Source: Spirochaetia bacterium (GTDB lineage Bacteria; Spirochaetota; Leptospiria; Leptospirales; Leptonemataceae). Taken from it: DNA of 39,139 nucleotides. Shown here piece after piece: positions 16,403 through 25,591 of this stretch. Numbering within the stretch: the first letter of the stretch is position 1; each line of letters starts with the position of its first letter. The DNA lies in assembly GCA_009885105.1 (NCBI GenBank), contig VFLI01000001.1:1-39139 (forward strand), in the 5' to 3' direction. Below the pieces are notes generated by a model. That model was not told where the DNA came from and made no database searches. It worked only from the letters and a program-made list of their open reading frames with translations. A program made the translations under genes and the position numbers.

Positions 16403-16766
16403 TTCCTAGACAATTCTCATAGGATTCAATCGTTTCTTGCACTCGAATGGCGCAGCTGGCTTTAAATGTAGCGAAAAACAGCCCTGATGTTTCGCATCAA
16501 AGTAGTGCATACCATGGAGAAAGTGTCAAGAAATTGGATTGTTGTAAGATTTCAATGGCTATTGCTCTCTGTTATTTCTCTTACATATAGAAGAATTTAA
16601 AGCATTTCAAACATTTCTCCCTACTATTACAAAGGGCTGATCCGGCAAAAGGTGTTTTTGTGAAATCTGAAAGAATATAACACAGAATATGGGATTCACG
16701 GCACAGAAATTGCAACAGGATTGTAGCAATCCAATGATTGCTCAAAAATAGAAAGGAATCAAATAT
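16403..16766. other. Non-coding gap before the lipase gene
   Basis: No convincing gene is seen here. The stretch is AT-rich. A perfect 7-bp inverted repeat, AGCAATC (16725-16731) and GATTGCT (16736-16742) with a 4-nt loop, lies 24 bp before the lipase ATG and just ahead of the AAAGGA ribosome site (16752-16757). It could be an operator or a leader hairpin. No clear promoter or terminator can be called. Confidence 0.5.
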
Positions 16767-17687
16767 ATGAAAAAAATACTGCTACTGTGTCTCGTGCTCA
16801 TGACATCAACAGTTTTCGCCAGCGGCGGCGGATCTTCCTCCAAACCTCTTGCAGGAAGCTACCCAATCGTACTATCTCACGGCCTGTTTGGCTGGGGCGA
16901 TTCTGATCCTGCTGGTTTGATCGGTATTGTTCGGTACTGGGGCGGAATGGATGATTATCTGCGTTCCCAGGGAGCTGCTGTTTACGCTCCAACAAAAACT
17001 GCCACGCAGTCCAATGAATACCGGGCCGGTGAACTGAAGACCAAAATCAATCTGTGGATGGCGGCCAATGGATACAGCAAGGTCAATATCATCGGTCACT
17101 CCCAGGGAGGCCTGGACAGCCGTTATATGATCGCGAATCTGGGTATGGCATCAAAAGTGAGAATCTACACTTCGCTTTGCTCGCCTCACCGTGGAAGCCC
17201 TGTAGCGGACCTGGTTAATGTAATAATTCCAGACTGGTTGAAACCATCCGTGAATATCGTGCTTGGCGCTCTTGTTAAACTTGTCTGGGGAGGTTCCAAT
17301 CAGAATGCTGTGGCGGCTCTGAAATCCCTGACGACGGAAGGAATGGCGTCTTTCAACAGCTATACACCCAATGCGTCCACAGTGAAATACTACTCCTACG
17401 GCTCGCATATGACCTGGGCGGATCCTATACAGCATCCCTTGATGTTCATTCTGCATCCGATTATGGCAATCGGCGGTATGATGAAAGGGCTGGGCGCGGA
17501 TAACGACGGACTTGTGAATATCGCATCTGCAAAATGGGGCACCTGGAAGGGCGAACCATCCTATGCCTTCTGGGTATCCGGTGTCGACCATCTGGAAGCC
17601 AGCAACACGCTCTATTCCGGCCAGACCTGGTTTGATGTGCAGGGATTCTTCCTGAAGATGGCTTCCAACGCAAAAGCCAATCAGTAA
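16767..17687 (+). CDS. Secreted triacylglycerol lipase (foldase-dependent type)
   Basis: 306 residues. A signal peptide covers about residues 1-19. The fold is alpha/beta hydrolase: an IVLSHGLFGWG oxyanion segment at 34-44, nucleophile Ser112 in GHSQGG, a probable acid Asp247 in ADNDGLV and His275 in GVDHLEA. GLDSRYM after the nucleophile elbow and the SPHRGSP segment match Pseudomonas/Burkholderia family I lipases, which hydrolyse long-chain triglycerides and need a dedicated membrane foldase; the foldase-like gene follows. The enzyme is probably secreted through the inner membrane and folded in the periplasm. Only one Cys pair is possible in the mature protein, and the usual family disulfide is not evident. 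Confidence 0.93.
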   Translation: MKKILLLCLVLMTSTVFASGGGSSSKPLAGSYPIVLSHGLFGWGDSDPAGLIGIVRYWGGMDDYLRSQGAAVYAPTKTATQSNEYRAGELKTKINLWMAANGYSKVNIIGHSQGGLDSRYMIANLGMASKVRIYTSLCSPHRGSPVADLVNVIIPDWLKPSVNIVLGALVKLVWGGSNQNAVAALKSLTTEGMASFNSYTPNASTVKYYSYGSHMTWADPIQHPLMFILHPIMAIGGMMKGLGADNDGLVNIASAKWGTWKGEPSYAFWVSGVDHLEASNTLYSGQTWFDVQGFFLKMASNAKANQ

Positions 17688-17714
17688 TCAAGATTCCTGA
17701 TTGCTGAATACTGA

Positions 17715-17765
17715 CCGCCCGATTCAGATCGACCTGTCTGTCGACTGTGCCGGGCGGCCTTATTT
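17715..17765 (+). terminator. Terminator-like hairpin between lipase and foldase genes
   Basis: CCGCCCG (17715-17721) pairs with CGGGCGG (17751-17757). Inside, TCGAC and GTCGA pair again across a 6-nt loop. A T-rich tail (CCTTATTTT) follows. The form is that of a factor-independent terminator, though the loop between the outer stems is long. Confidence 0.6.
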
Positions 17766-17847
17766 TAAAGCCATCTGTTGAACAGTCGGCGGATGGTTGT
17801 GATTGTTGTTTACAGCAATCGCGGCGGCCTTAAAAGCTGTAGCCTGA

Positions 17848-18885
17848 ATGAAAAACAAAGCCATCATCGGATCTGTAGTCGGGGCCGTTATTCTACTCAT
17901 AGCCGTTTACTTTATTCTGGACAAAACAGTGTTTTCTACCGGCAGTGCCGGGCCGCGAATGCCGGATCATGAATTTGAAAACTGGGATGCTCCCATCGCG
18001 GACAAGGACAGGCTTGTCGAGGATGCTTACAGTATGTTCGACGATCCCGGTCTGCTTTCCTTTGACGAACTGATGAAGCAGGCCCAGGACGGCCGCGTGA
18101 ATATGATTTCCGAACTGTGGCGTCTGCGCCGTCAGTGTCCGCCGGACATGGATTACAATGAATGCAATCTGAGGATACGGCTTTTCCTGTCCGAAAAATT
18201 CCCCCCGCCCGGCAATGAACGTCTTCTCGATCTGTTCCGGAAATACCTGCGTTATGAACAGGCCATGGTGGATTACAAACTGCCGGATAACATTTCTCAG
18301 CGGCAGCGATACGAGCTTCTCAGAAAAAAGCGCCGCGAGCTTTTCGGCGATGATGACGCCAATCTTGTTTTCGGCCTGGAAGAGGCAAAAGTGAATTACA
18401 CATTCGATTTTGATTCTTTCCTGAAAAGCACGGCGGGTCAGTCCGGAGCGCAGCGCATCCAGGGATACGAGCAGATGCGCAAAAAATCTCTCGGCAATTA
18501 TTACAACACCGTCGTTGAAGCGGAACCGCCGTTCAACAGGTATGACACAGAGCTTCACCTGCGCGAAAACGATCTCAAGCGCGCGTCCTCGGATCAGCGG
18601 TCGGCGCTCACCACAGAGCTTCGAACCAGGTATTTCGGCAGGGAAGGCGCAGACAGAATGGCGGTCGTGGACAGGGAAATGGCAGAGGAAGAAAAAAAGG
18701 AAACCGATTATCGCGCCGCGGAACAGCAGTTCCTGAGCCAGAATCCTTCGCTTTCGCAGACGGAAAAAGACGCAAAGCTTTCCGAGCTGCGCCGGAAAAT
18801 TCTCGGCGATGAAGAGGCGGAGGCCTATGCGCGCCGGGAAGCGTACAACAAGTTCCTGGAGCAGCAGCAAAAACAGCAGCAATGA
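17848..18885 (+). CDS. Lipase-specific foldase (LifO/LipB-type chaperone)
   Basis: 345 residues. One N-terminal transmembrane segment (IIGSVVGAVILLIAVYFIL) is followed by an almost entirely helical, charged, Gln-rich periplasmic domain. RRELFG, RTRYFG and RRKILGDEEAEAYARREA are the repeated Arg-x-x-x-FG/LG words of the lipase chaperone family (Pfam Lipase_chap). The canonical RxxFD(F/Y)xLSA steric-foldase motif is not obvious, so this member is diverged. By family it holds the lipase during folding in the periplasm. Position directly after the lipase supports the assignment. Its last codon overlaps the lnt start (ATGA). Confidence 0.8.
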   Translation: MKNKAIIGSVVGAVILLIAVYFILDKTVFSTGSAGPRMPDHEFENWDAPIADKDRLVEDAYSMFDDPGLLSFDELMKQAQDGRVNMISELWRLRRQCPPDMDYNECNLRIRLFLSEKFPPPGNERLLDLFRKYLRYEQAMVDYKLPDNISQRQRYELLRKKRRELFGDDDANLVFGLEEAKVNYTFDFDSFLKSTAGQSGAQRIQGYEQMRKKSLGNYYNTVVEAEPPFNRYDTELHLRENDLKRASSDQRSALTTELRTRYFGREGADRMAVVDREMAEEEKKETDYRAAEQQFLSQNPSLSQTEKDAKLSELRRKILGDEEAEAYARREAYNKFLEQQQKQQQ

Positions 18886-20609
18886 AAAGGTTTTCCGGTT
18901 TTTGGATCCGGACTGCCGCCTGCGCCGGTACAGGAGCCGGAGTGTTTCTGGGACTCGGTCCGGTTGAGAGTTCTCTCGGCGGCACACTGAGCGCTCTGTG
19001 TCTTATCTATCTCTACCGTTCTCTGAAGGGCCGCGGCCTGATGCGGCAGATCCTCTGGTCTTCAGCGGCCTCTTTCTGTGTTTCTCTTCTCGCCTTTCAA
19101 TGGACGATTGTAACCGTTATTACCGTAGGGCATCTGAATTTTCCGGCCGCTTTCGCTCTTTTTACAATGCAGTCGGTTCTGTTCAATCTTAAAATTCCGC
19201 TGTTCATCATCGGCGCGGACATCCTGCGAAAAAGAACACGCGTCCCCGCGATAATAGTTTTCCCGGCGCTTGCCGCCGCCGGTGATATGTTCTGTTTTCA
19301 GGTGCTTCCCTGGTACTGGGGCAATCTTCAGTTCGGCAACGCTCCGTTTATTCAGTCGGCGCGGCTCTTCGGCGTTTACGGCGTCTCCGCTCTGATGTTC
19401 CTTCAGGCGGCATTGCTGTACTGTTTAATCAAAACAGTACAGCAGCGCGGCAGACGGTCCAGGTATCGGCGCCTGCGCCGCGCTCTGGTTTCTCTTCGCG
19501 CCGGTATGCTTCCGGCTCTCGTCGTTCTTGCAGTCGTGTACCTGTATGGATTTTATCGTCTTGGCAGAGAAAATCCTCAGGGTCCATCCGTGAATATCGG
19601 ATTCATTCAGCCGGCAACGGGCATGGGTCTCAACGAGCTTCGCGACGACGCGGATTTTGCCGCCCGGGCGCTCAATGTTGTTTTCAACGCCGGATTGAAG
19701 ACGATTGTGGATTCGCAGGGACAGCTGGATTTGCTCATCATACCCGAATCGAGCGTGCCCTTTTTCGGAACCGCCGACACAGAAGAGAACAGGAAAAGAA
19801 ATATTTATTCTACAACATTCCATGCCGTTGTCGCATTTCTCTCCCGGTATGGCCGTCTGGACGTCGTCTACAATGAACTCGATTTTCGATCGGGGGAACT
19901 TTTTAATCTGGCCACAATTTTCGGAAGAGAAGGAAAACGCCGCTCCTCCTATCAGAAACAACACCTGCTGCCTTTCGGCGAATATCTGCCCGGGGAGAGA
20001 ATATTCACCTTTCTGCGGCGCCTGTTTCCGGAAGCCAGTTCCTATTCACCCGGAACCGGGTCTACTCTCTTGGAATATCGTCGTATTGAAAACCGCGCCC
20101 GGTCTGTTTTACCGGATCTTTCGCAGGATGATATGAACGTCCTGTCTGACGCCGCCCTTGTGATGCGAAACTGGCCTGCGCCCGGAGATTCTGTCAAAGG
20201 ATATTTTGCGCCGCTGGTATGCTACGAGGGAATGTTTCCGGATCTGGTCCGTTCTTTTTTTGCAGGCGAACGGAGGCCCGATTTTCTGCTGAACATTTCC
20301 AACGATTCCTGGTTCGGCGATTATCTCGAAAATTACCAGCATTCAACGGCCGTGAAATTTCGCGCCGTTGAAACAGGGCTGTTCCTGGTTCGGATCACTC
20401 TGAGCGGCGTAAGCACCGTCACCGATCCGGCCGGACGAGACATCATGACGCCGACGCGGCCCGGCGCTGCCGCCTACGGCGCGGTTCGAGTTCCCGTAAT
20501 TCGCGGCGAGGAAACCGTATACTTACGATTGGGCGACGGGCCTCTCTGCGCATTTTTGGCCGCTGCCTGTATCGCTGTGTTTATTTTTCGCCGCAGATCC
20601 CGTGATTGA
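18882..20609 (+). CDS. lnt: Apolipoprotein N-acyltransferase
   Basis: 575 residues, slightly longer than E. coli Lnt. Six or more N-terminal membrane segments (to about residue 225) precede a nitrilase/CN-hydrolase domain. The catalytic triad is Glu289 (IIPESS), Lys359 (YQKQHLLPFGEYLP) and Cys447 (LVCYEGMFP), and LLNISNDSWFG is intact. It adds the third acyl chain to the N-terminal cysteine of lipoproteins in the outer leaflet of the inner membrane, a marker of two-membrane bacteria. It overlaps the foldase gene by four bases and is followed by aroA after 9 bp. A terminal hydrophobic helix near 555-570 is present. Confidence 0.95.
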   Translation: MKRFSGFWIRTAACAGTGAGVFLGLGPVESSLGGTLSALCLIYLYRSLKGRGLMRQILWSSAASFCVSLLAFQWTIVTVITVGHLNFPAAFALFTMQSVLFNLKIPLFIIGADILRKRTRVPAIIVFPALAAAGDMFCFQVLPWYWGNLQFGNAPFIQSARLFGVYGVSALMFLQAALLYCLIKTVQQRGRRSRYRRLRRALVSLRAGMLPALVVLAVVYLYGFYRLGRENPQGPSVNIGFIQPATGMGLNELRDDADFAARALNVVFNAGLKTIVDSQGQLDLLIIPESSVPFFGTADTEENRKRNIYSTTFHAVVAFLSRYGRLDVVYNELDFRSGELFNLATIFGREGKRRSSYQKQHLLPFGEYLPGERIFTFLRRLFPEASSYSPGTGSTLLEYRRIENRARSVLPDLSQDDMNVLSDAALVMRNWPAPGDSVKGYFAPLVCYEGMFPDLVRSFFAGERRPDFLLNISNDSWFGDYLENYQHSTAVKFRAVETGLFLVRITLSGVSTVTDPAGRDIMTPTRPGAAAYGAVRVPVIRGEETVYLRLGDGPLCAFLAAACIAVFIFRRRSRD

Positions 20610-20618
20610 GTCAACGCA

Positions 20619-21914
20619 ATGAACGAAAAAACACCGAACCTCAAACTTCCTCGCAGCCGGCTCTTCAAAGGATCGGTGCGAGTTCCCGGATCCAAGTCCA
20701 TCGCAAACAGGGCGCTCCTCCTTTCATCGCTCTGCAGCGGAGAGACGATTCTTGAAAATGTGCCGGATTCAGACGATGTTCAGGTTCTCCTGCGAGCGCT
20801 GCCGGAACTGGGCGTGTCTGTGCAGCGTCTTTCACACAATTCCTGCCTGGTCAAAAGCGCGGGAGGACCGTACGCCGTCAGATCAGGCAGAATAAATCTT
20901 GAAAATGCCGGCACGGCTCTACGGCCTCTGACGGCGATTCTTGCCGCAGGGCAGGGCAGTTTTCTCATCGACGGCGATGCGCAGATGAGGCGCCGGCCGA
21001 TTCAGGATCTGGTTGATGCTCTTAAAAATCTCGGTGTTGATATCGATTCGAGCGATGGATTTCCTCCGGTTCGTCTGGAAGCCCGCGGATTGCCCGGAGG
21101 CGTCACTCAGATTGCCGGAAGTGTTTCCAGTCAGTTTCTATCAGCTCTGCTTCTGGCGGGTCCTCTGGCAGAATCTGAGCTGCAGATTCTGCTTCCCGAG
21201 GAACCGGTTTCAAAACCGTACATCGATCTGACTCTGCGAATGATGGATGAGTTCGGAGTCTCCGTAAAGCGGAGCGGATACCTTTCGTTCACAGTGCCGC
21301 ATGCTGTCCCATATGTTACCCCCGGCCGGTATTCAATCGAGGGCGATGCAAGTGCGGCAACATATTTTCTGGCGATGGGTTCACTGCCTGGCTGCGGCCC
21401 TGTAACTGTGGAGGGTATTTCAACTCGGTCAATGCAGGGTGATGTCCATTTTGCGGGCATCCTTTCAAGGATGGGCGCGCAAATCACTTCTGACAAAAAT
21501 TCAATCACGGCATCAGGTCCGCCGCATGGCTCCGTGCTTTCAGCAGTCGATGTTGATATGAACGATATGCCGGACGCGGCGATGACTCTCGCAGCGCTGG
21601 CTCTTTTCGCCCGTGGCGAAACAAAAATCCGCAACATCGCCAATCTTCGCGTCAAAGAGTCGGAGAGAATCAGGGGGCTACGCATTGAGCTGGAGAAACT
21701 GGGAGCCGCTGTCGTGGAAAAACCGGATGCCCTTTACATCACGCCGCCGGAATCGGTGAGAAGCGCTTCAATCGAAACATACCGGGACCACCGCATGGCG
21801 ATGGCGTTCGCGCTGGCTTCCTACGGGGCCGATATCGAGATTCAGGATCCGGGCTGCGTTTCCAAAACTTATCCTGAATTCTTTCAGGATTTTTTGCGAA
21901 TCAGCGGAACGTAA
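20619..21914 (+). CDS. aroA: 3-phosphoshikimate 1-carboxyvinyltransferase (EPSP synthase)
   Basis: 431 residues. It catalyses the sixth step of the shikimate pathway, joining phosphoenolpyruvate and shikimate 3-phosphate. PGSKSIANRALLLSSL holds the N-terminal Lys, NAGTALRPLTAIL the PEP-site motif, VDMNDMPDAAM and LRVKESERIRGL the shikimate site, and DHRMAMAFALA the C-terminal signature. The glyphosate-region motif is LENAGTALR. It is the last gene in the lipase-foldase-lnt-aroA direction and converges on the relA/spoT homologue with 9 bp between them. Confidence 0.96.
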   Translation: MNEKTPNLKLPRSRLFKGSVRVPGSKSIANRALLLSSLCSGETILENVPDSDDVQVLLRALPELGVSVQRLSHNSCLVKSAGGPYAVRSGRINLENAGTALRPLTAILAAGQGSFLIDGDAQMRRRPIQDLVDALKNLGVDIDSSDGFPPVRLEARGLPGGVTQIAGSVSSQFLSALLLAGPLAESELQILLPEEPVSKPYIDLTLRMMDEFGVSVKRSGYLSFTVPHAVPYVTPGRYSIEGDASAATYFLAMGSLPGCGPVTVEGISTRSMQGDVHFAGILSRMGAQITSDKNSITASGPPHGSVLSAVDVDMNDMPDAAMTLAALALFARGETKIRNIANLRVKESERIRGLRIELEKLGAAVVEKPDALYITPPESVRSASIETYRDHRMAMAFALASYGADIEIQDPGCVSKTYPEFFQDFLRISGT

Positions 21915-21923
21915 GGGCCTCCT

Positions 21924-23990
21924 CTATTTCCTTTCCGCCACGCGCTCCACGGTCAGCACGCCCTTCACGGATTGCAAACTTTCTATAATATCCTGCAGAT
22001 GGTCGATGTGCTCGACTTCTATCAAAAAACGGGCTTTCATCAAATCATTGGCGGCCCGGGGAATGTCCGCCTCGGCCTTTAAGATATTGGTAAAAGTTCT
22101 GGTAATTCCTCCCACAAGATCCAGATACAGGCCCTGTCTGTCTTTTGCTTTGATTTCGATGCGAACCGGATATTTTTCTGTCAGGCCGGCCCAGCGCACA
22201 TTCATGATCCGGCTTCTCTCCTGGCCGTTTTTCGGCAGAAGTCCGCAGTCGGCCCTGTGGACAGTGACGCCGCGGCCGCGCGTGACAAATCCCACAATTC
22301 GGTCGCCGGGGACAGGAGAACAGCAGCCGGCATACCGCACAGGAATGTCCGTTGCGCCTTCAACTTCGATGGGGACGCTCTTGGGATCGTGAGTTTTTCT
22401 CCGGCGAATCCTGAGCTCCTGTATATCCTGCTCATCTGTGGTATTATCTTTTCTGTCGCGATCCCGTTCGGCTCTGTCGGCGGTGTCCTGGTCCTCTTCT
22501 TCTTTGCGGAAGTAAGATCTCAATTTCTGACGCGCGCGCGGTGATTTGATATAGCGCAGCCAGCCGGGCGACGGGCTGGTGTTTTTATCCGTAATTATTT
22601 CAATTCTGTCGCCGCTCTTGAGCTCCGTTCTAAGAGGAACGATTCTGTCGTTCACTCTCGCGCCTTTGCAGGTCAGCCCGATTTCCGTATGAATTCGGAA
22701 GGCGAAATCCAGGACTGTCGATCCCGTGGGCAGATCATAAACGTCGCCGCGCGGAGTGAACACATAGACTTCCCCGGGATCGAGTTCGTGCCGGAGATCC
22801 TCGATAAAATCGCCGGTATCATCCGATATCTCTGTAATGCGCGACAGTCGTTTCAGCCATCGCAGACGGGCGGCGTCCGGAATACCGGTATCGCTTTTGT
22901 AGAGCCAGTGCGCTGCGATTCCATGATCGGCCATTTCTTCCATTTCAACGGTTCGAATCTGTATTTCCAGAGGGCGTGCGTCCGGACCGACGACTGTTGT
23001 GTGAAGACTCTGATATCCGTTGACTTTAGGCGTTGCGATGTAGTCTTTGAATCGTCCTGGAATCGGCGGCCAGAGCGTGTGCACGATGCCCAGCGCTCCG
23101 TAACAGTCGCGAATGTCATTCAGGATTATACGGATTCCCCGCAGATCGTAGATTTCCTCAAAACGCTTGTCGTATTTTTTCATTTTCTTGTAGATAGAGA
23201 AAATGTGCTTGGCGCGTCCTTCCACGCGCGCCTCAATATTGATTTCTTTCAGACGCTGTTTGAGGATTTTTCGAACCGTTGTTATAAAATCATCCCGTTC
23301 GCTTCTAGTCTGCCGCAGGGTTTCATTTACCTGGGAGAAATCATCCGGATGAAGACAGAAGAAAGCCAGGTCTTCCAGCTCAGATTTTATCCGGAACATT
23401 CCCAGCCGTCCGGCGATCGGCGCGTAAATATAGAGAACCTCGCTGGCAATCCGCTCAATTTTTTCCGGTTTTTGAAACTGCAGGGTCCGCATGTTGTGGA
23501 GTTTGTCCGCCAGTTTGATCAAAATCACACGCACATCGGACGCTGTCGCCAGAAGCATGAGCCGGATATTTTCCGCCGATTCCCGTTCCTTCAGACGAAG
23601 GTTGGCTTCTTTCGCATTCTTGCCTGTCCCCTTGTTTTTAACGGAGGAGATTTTTGTGACGGACTTCACCAGTTTGTTTATTTCATCGCCGAAGATTTTC
23701 CCGATATCATCGGCGATAAAAGCTGTATCTTCCACAACATCGTGAAGCAGCGCCGCTGCAATTGTCTGACAGTCGAGTCTCTGCTCCGCCAGAATTTGCG
23801 CGACCGCCAGCGGATGGATTATATAGGGTTCGCCGGAAAGACGTTTCTGTTCTCTGTGCGCCCGGTTTGCAAATTTGAACGCTTTCTTAATGAGTTCAAT
23901 ATCCGGGGAAGGCACCCTGGATTTTATGGTGGATAAAAGCTGCCTGTACGACCGGAGTATTTTCAGCCCTTCCAGGCTTTCACGGATCAT
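21924..23990 (-). CDS. Bifunctional (p)ppGpp synthetase/hydrolase (RelA/SpoT homologue)
   Basis: 688 residues. Domains in order: HD hydrolase with His59 (IIHPLAV) and the LLHDVVEDT motif (His83-Asp84), RelA_SpoT synthetase with YDLRGIRI, VNGYQSLHTTV and EIQIRT near 265-345, a TGS domain with VYVFTPRGDVYDLPTGSTVLDFA, a CC/RIS zinc-ribbon-like region (PVRYAGCCSPVPGD) and a C-terminal ACT domain of about 80 residues. The intact HD motif means it can hydrolyse the alarmone, so it is of the SpoT/Rel type. The only other stringent-response gene would lie outside the window. Confidence 0.95.
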   Translation of the reverse strand: MIRESLEGLKILRSYRQLLSTIKSRVPSPDIELIKKAFKFANRAHREQKRLSGEPYIIHPLAVAQILAEQRLDCQTIAAALLHDVVEDTAFIADDIGKIFGDEINKLVKSVTKISSVKNKGTGKNAKEANLRLKERESAENIRLMLLATASDVRVILIKLADKLHNMRTLQFQKPEKIERIASEVLYIYAPIAGRLGMFRIKSELEDLAFFCLHPDDFSQVNETLRQTRSERDDFITTVRKILKQRLKEINIEARVEGRAKHIFSIYKKMKKYDKRFEEIYDLRGIRIILNDIRDCYGALGIVHTLWPPIPGRFKDYIATPKVNGYQSLHTTVVGPDARPLEIQIRTVEMEEMADHGIAAHWLYKSDTGIPDAARLRWLKRLSRITEISDDTGDFIEDLRHELDPGEVYVFTPRGDVYDLPTGSTVLDFAFRIHTEIGLTCKGARVNDRIVPLRTELKSGDRIEIITDKNTSPSPGWLRYIKSPRARQKLRSYFRKEEEDQDTADRAERDRDRKDNTTDEQDIQELRIRRRKTHDPKSVPIEVEGATDIPVRYAGCCSPVPGDRIVGFVTRGRGVTVHRADCGLLPKNGQERSRIMNVRWAGLTEKYPVRIEIKAKDRQGLYLDLVGGITRTFTNILKAEADIPRAANDLMKARFLIEVEHIDHLQDIIESLQSVKGVLTVERVAERK

Positions 23991-24042
23991 AAGTTATTAA
24001 AAAGTCAGGGCAGTTTAATTTCAACCATATAATGTCAATATT

Positions 24043-24672
24043 TCAAAACAGCAACGGCATAAAAAACATAGTCAGAGCAGCGGCCGGCCAGAAAAAATAA
24101 TGGGCCGGTATCGGGGCCCCGGCGCGGTTCAGGCGAAGAAGTCCGGCCAGCCAGAAGTAAAAAAACAACAGCACGGCAAATCCATCCAGAACGGCAGCTA
24201 CAAGAGCAATCATGGAGCTTTGCGGTGTTTGCAGAGCGCTTTTCCAGTAAAATGAAGCGGCAGTGAAACTGGCCAGATACACCAGACAGGGGCTCCAGGC
24301 TCCTCGCAGATCCAGTCGGCCGGCCGGAATCTCAGGCGCTCCGTAGGGCGCCTGGCTGGAAGAAGTTTTTATGGGCGCCGGGCTGCCTGTAAGCTCCATG
24401 GTTACCCCCGGCGACGGAGAAATTCCCCTGATAAGAAGCACAAAACCTGTTGTCATCAGAATCGAAATTCCTGTTATTCCGGAAATACCGCCAATCACAA
24501 TCAGCATCGCGGAAAACATTCCCTGAATCGGATCTCCCGGCTTTGCTGAGGCAAAAGCAATTGCTGTTAGAATTGCCGGAATAACGGGGAATAACACAAA
24601 TCCCGCCGCGAAAAAAATTTTTACCGCGCTTGGAGCCGGTATCGCGCTTATGCGAAAATCCTGATCGTTCAT
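24043..24672 (-). CDS. Membrane protein of unknown function
   Basis: 209 residues. Five or so hydrophobic segments are visible: FFAAGFVLFPVIPAILTAIA, a double-length stretch near 52-83, CLVYLASFTAASFYW, a long segment near 155-180, and a C-terminal WPAAALTMFFMPLLF. A hydrophilic Pro/Ser-rich loop (about 85-122) separates the first and second halves. No domain is recognised. It lies 10 bp downstream of the next minus-strand gene, so the two are probably co-transcribed. The start is the first Met of the frame and lacks a clear ribosome site. Confidence 0.65.
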   Translation of the reverse strand: MNDQDFRISAIPAPSAVKIFFAAGFVLFPVIPAILTAIAFASAKPGDPIQGMFSAMLIVIGGISGITGISILMTTGFVLLIRGISPSPGVTMELTGSPAPIKTSSSQAPYGAPEIPAGRLDLRGAWSPCLVYLASFTAASFYWKSALQTPQSSMIALVAAVLDGFAVLLFFYFWLAGLLRLNRAGAPIPAHYFFWPAAALTMFFMPLLF

Positions 24673-24682
24673 AGAAATCAGT

Positions 24683-25546
24683 TTAAATCAGTTCCATTAT
24701 ATTTGCAATCAAAACAAGGGTCTCCGGAGAGCTCATGCTCTGAATCTGACTCCTGAGCCTGTCGGGAGCTGAAAACTCCAGTTTGAGAACGATTTTTCTG
24801 GTCTCCAGGTCCGGCGGAAGCTCCAGAGAAACACCCGGCGGCAGATTGAGCTTCTTTTTGACATCTTTGATTTTCTGCAGCGTTTCTTCTATTGCAGGAC
24901 GGCGAATCCGCCTCACCAGGCTGCGAACATCTTCCCAGGGAAAAACGCCTGATTTTGCCTGATACTTTTCACCGATCGCCAGTGACGCGGACAGGGCTTC
25001 CGATCTGTCGTTCTCGCTTAAATCATATATATCTATTATAATTTCTTTTATTATATTTTTTTTAAAATTATGGACCGTCCAGAGATCGTACCAGGTCCTG
25101 CGCTGTTCTTTGTCCAGCCTGTTAAAAAGACGCAGCACGGAAACAGGAAAATCAAACTGACGGGCAAGCTCTACTGTCAGGTCGTCAAATTCGCCGAGTT
25201 CCCGCCATTCAGAAATATTCTTATAATCTGCAGAAAGGCCCGCTGCTCTGAGAAATATCCCGGGAGCTATTTGGGGATGGTTTCTTGAAAATCGGGCCAG
25301 ATCCACAAGAGCAATATCCGCTGTTTTTATTAAGCGCTCCCAGGTTTCCGATTCTGCCAGATCATCAGGAGACAAATAGCAGACACAGAGCATTCTTTCC
25401 TCATCTCCGGCGGGCCTGACGAGCCAGACCGCTCCATCCGTCTCCTCAACGGCAAATGGCGGCATAATTTCGGAAGTATTCTTAAAAAAAGAATCCCCTG
25501 TCCGAATTTTTTTTCTTTCCAGATGGGAAACCAATCGCCATTCCAT
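24683..25546 (-). CDS. Hypothetical protein; C-terminal part faintly resembles ParB-associated helical proteins
   Basis: 287 residues, no signal or membrane segment. The N-terminal third is mixed alpha/beta with hydrophobic LVRPAG and MLCVCYLS strands. From about residue 120 it is helical: VELARQFDFPVSVLRLFNRL, then KKNIIKEIIIDIYDL, a charged RSLVRRIRRPAIEETL helix and a KKLNLPPGVSLELPPDLE linker before a final beta-like VLKLEFSAP. The 'RLP...', 'KKLNLPPGV.L..PP' and terminal 'LEF...' order reminds me of ParB-like partition proteins of deltaproteobacteria, but the catalytic ParB N-terminus is not seen. An internal 60-bp AT-rich patch (25018-25075) encodes the Ile/Lys-rich helix. Confidence 0.5.
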   Translation of the reverse strand: MEWRLVSHLERKKIRTGDSFFKNTSEIMPPFAVEETDGAVWLVRPAGDEERMLCVCYLSPDDLAESETWERLIKTADIALVDLARFSRNHPQIAPGIFLRAAGLSADYKNISEWRELGEFDDLTVELARQFDFPVSVLRLFNRLDKEQRRTWYDLWTVHNFKKNIIKEIIIDIYDLSENDRSEALSASLAIGEKYQAKSGVFPWEDVRSLVRRIRRPAIEETLQKIKDVKKKLNLPPGVSLELPPDLETRKIVLKLEFSAPDRLRSQIQSMSSPETLVLIANIMELI

Positions 25547-25591
25547 GAAAAACAGACTGTGATTCCGTTCAGCCGGAGGCCAGTCATTTTT

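Noticed and set aside
16404..16430. Terminator after hemB
   Set aside because: TCCTA/TAGGA is only 5 bp and AT-rich, with no T run.
17893..18987. Long open frame on the minus strand across the foldase and lnt genes
   Set aside because: It runs through two real genes with known motifs, has no ribosome site and low-complexity composition.
22689..23936. Long open frame on the plus strand opposite the relA/spoT homologue
   Set aside because: The minus-strand protein has full family motifs over this whole region; the plus-strand frame has no recognisable domain.
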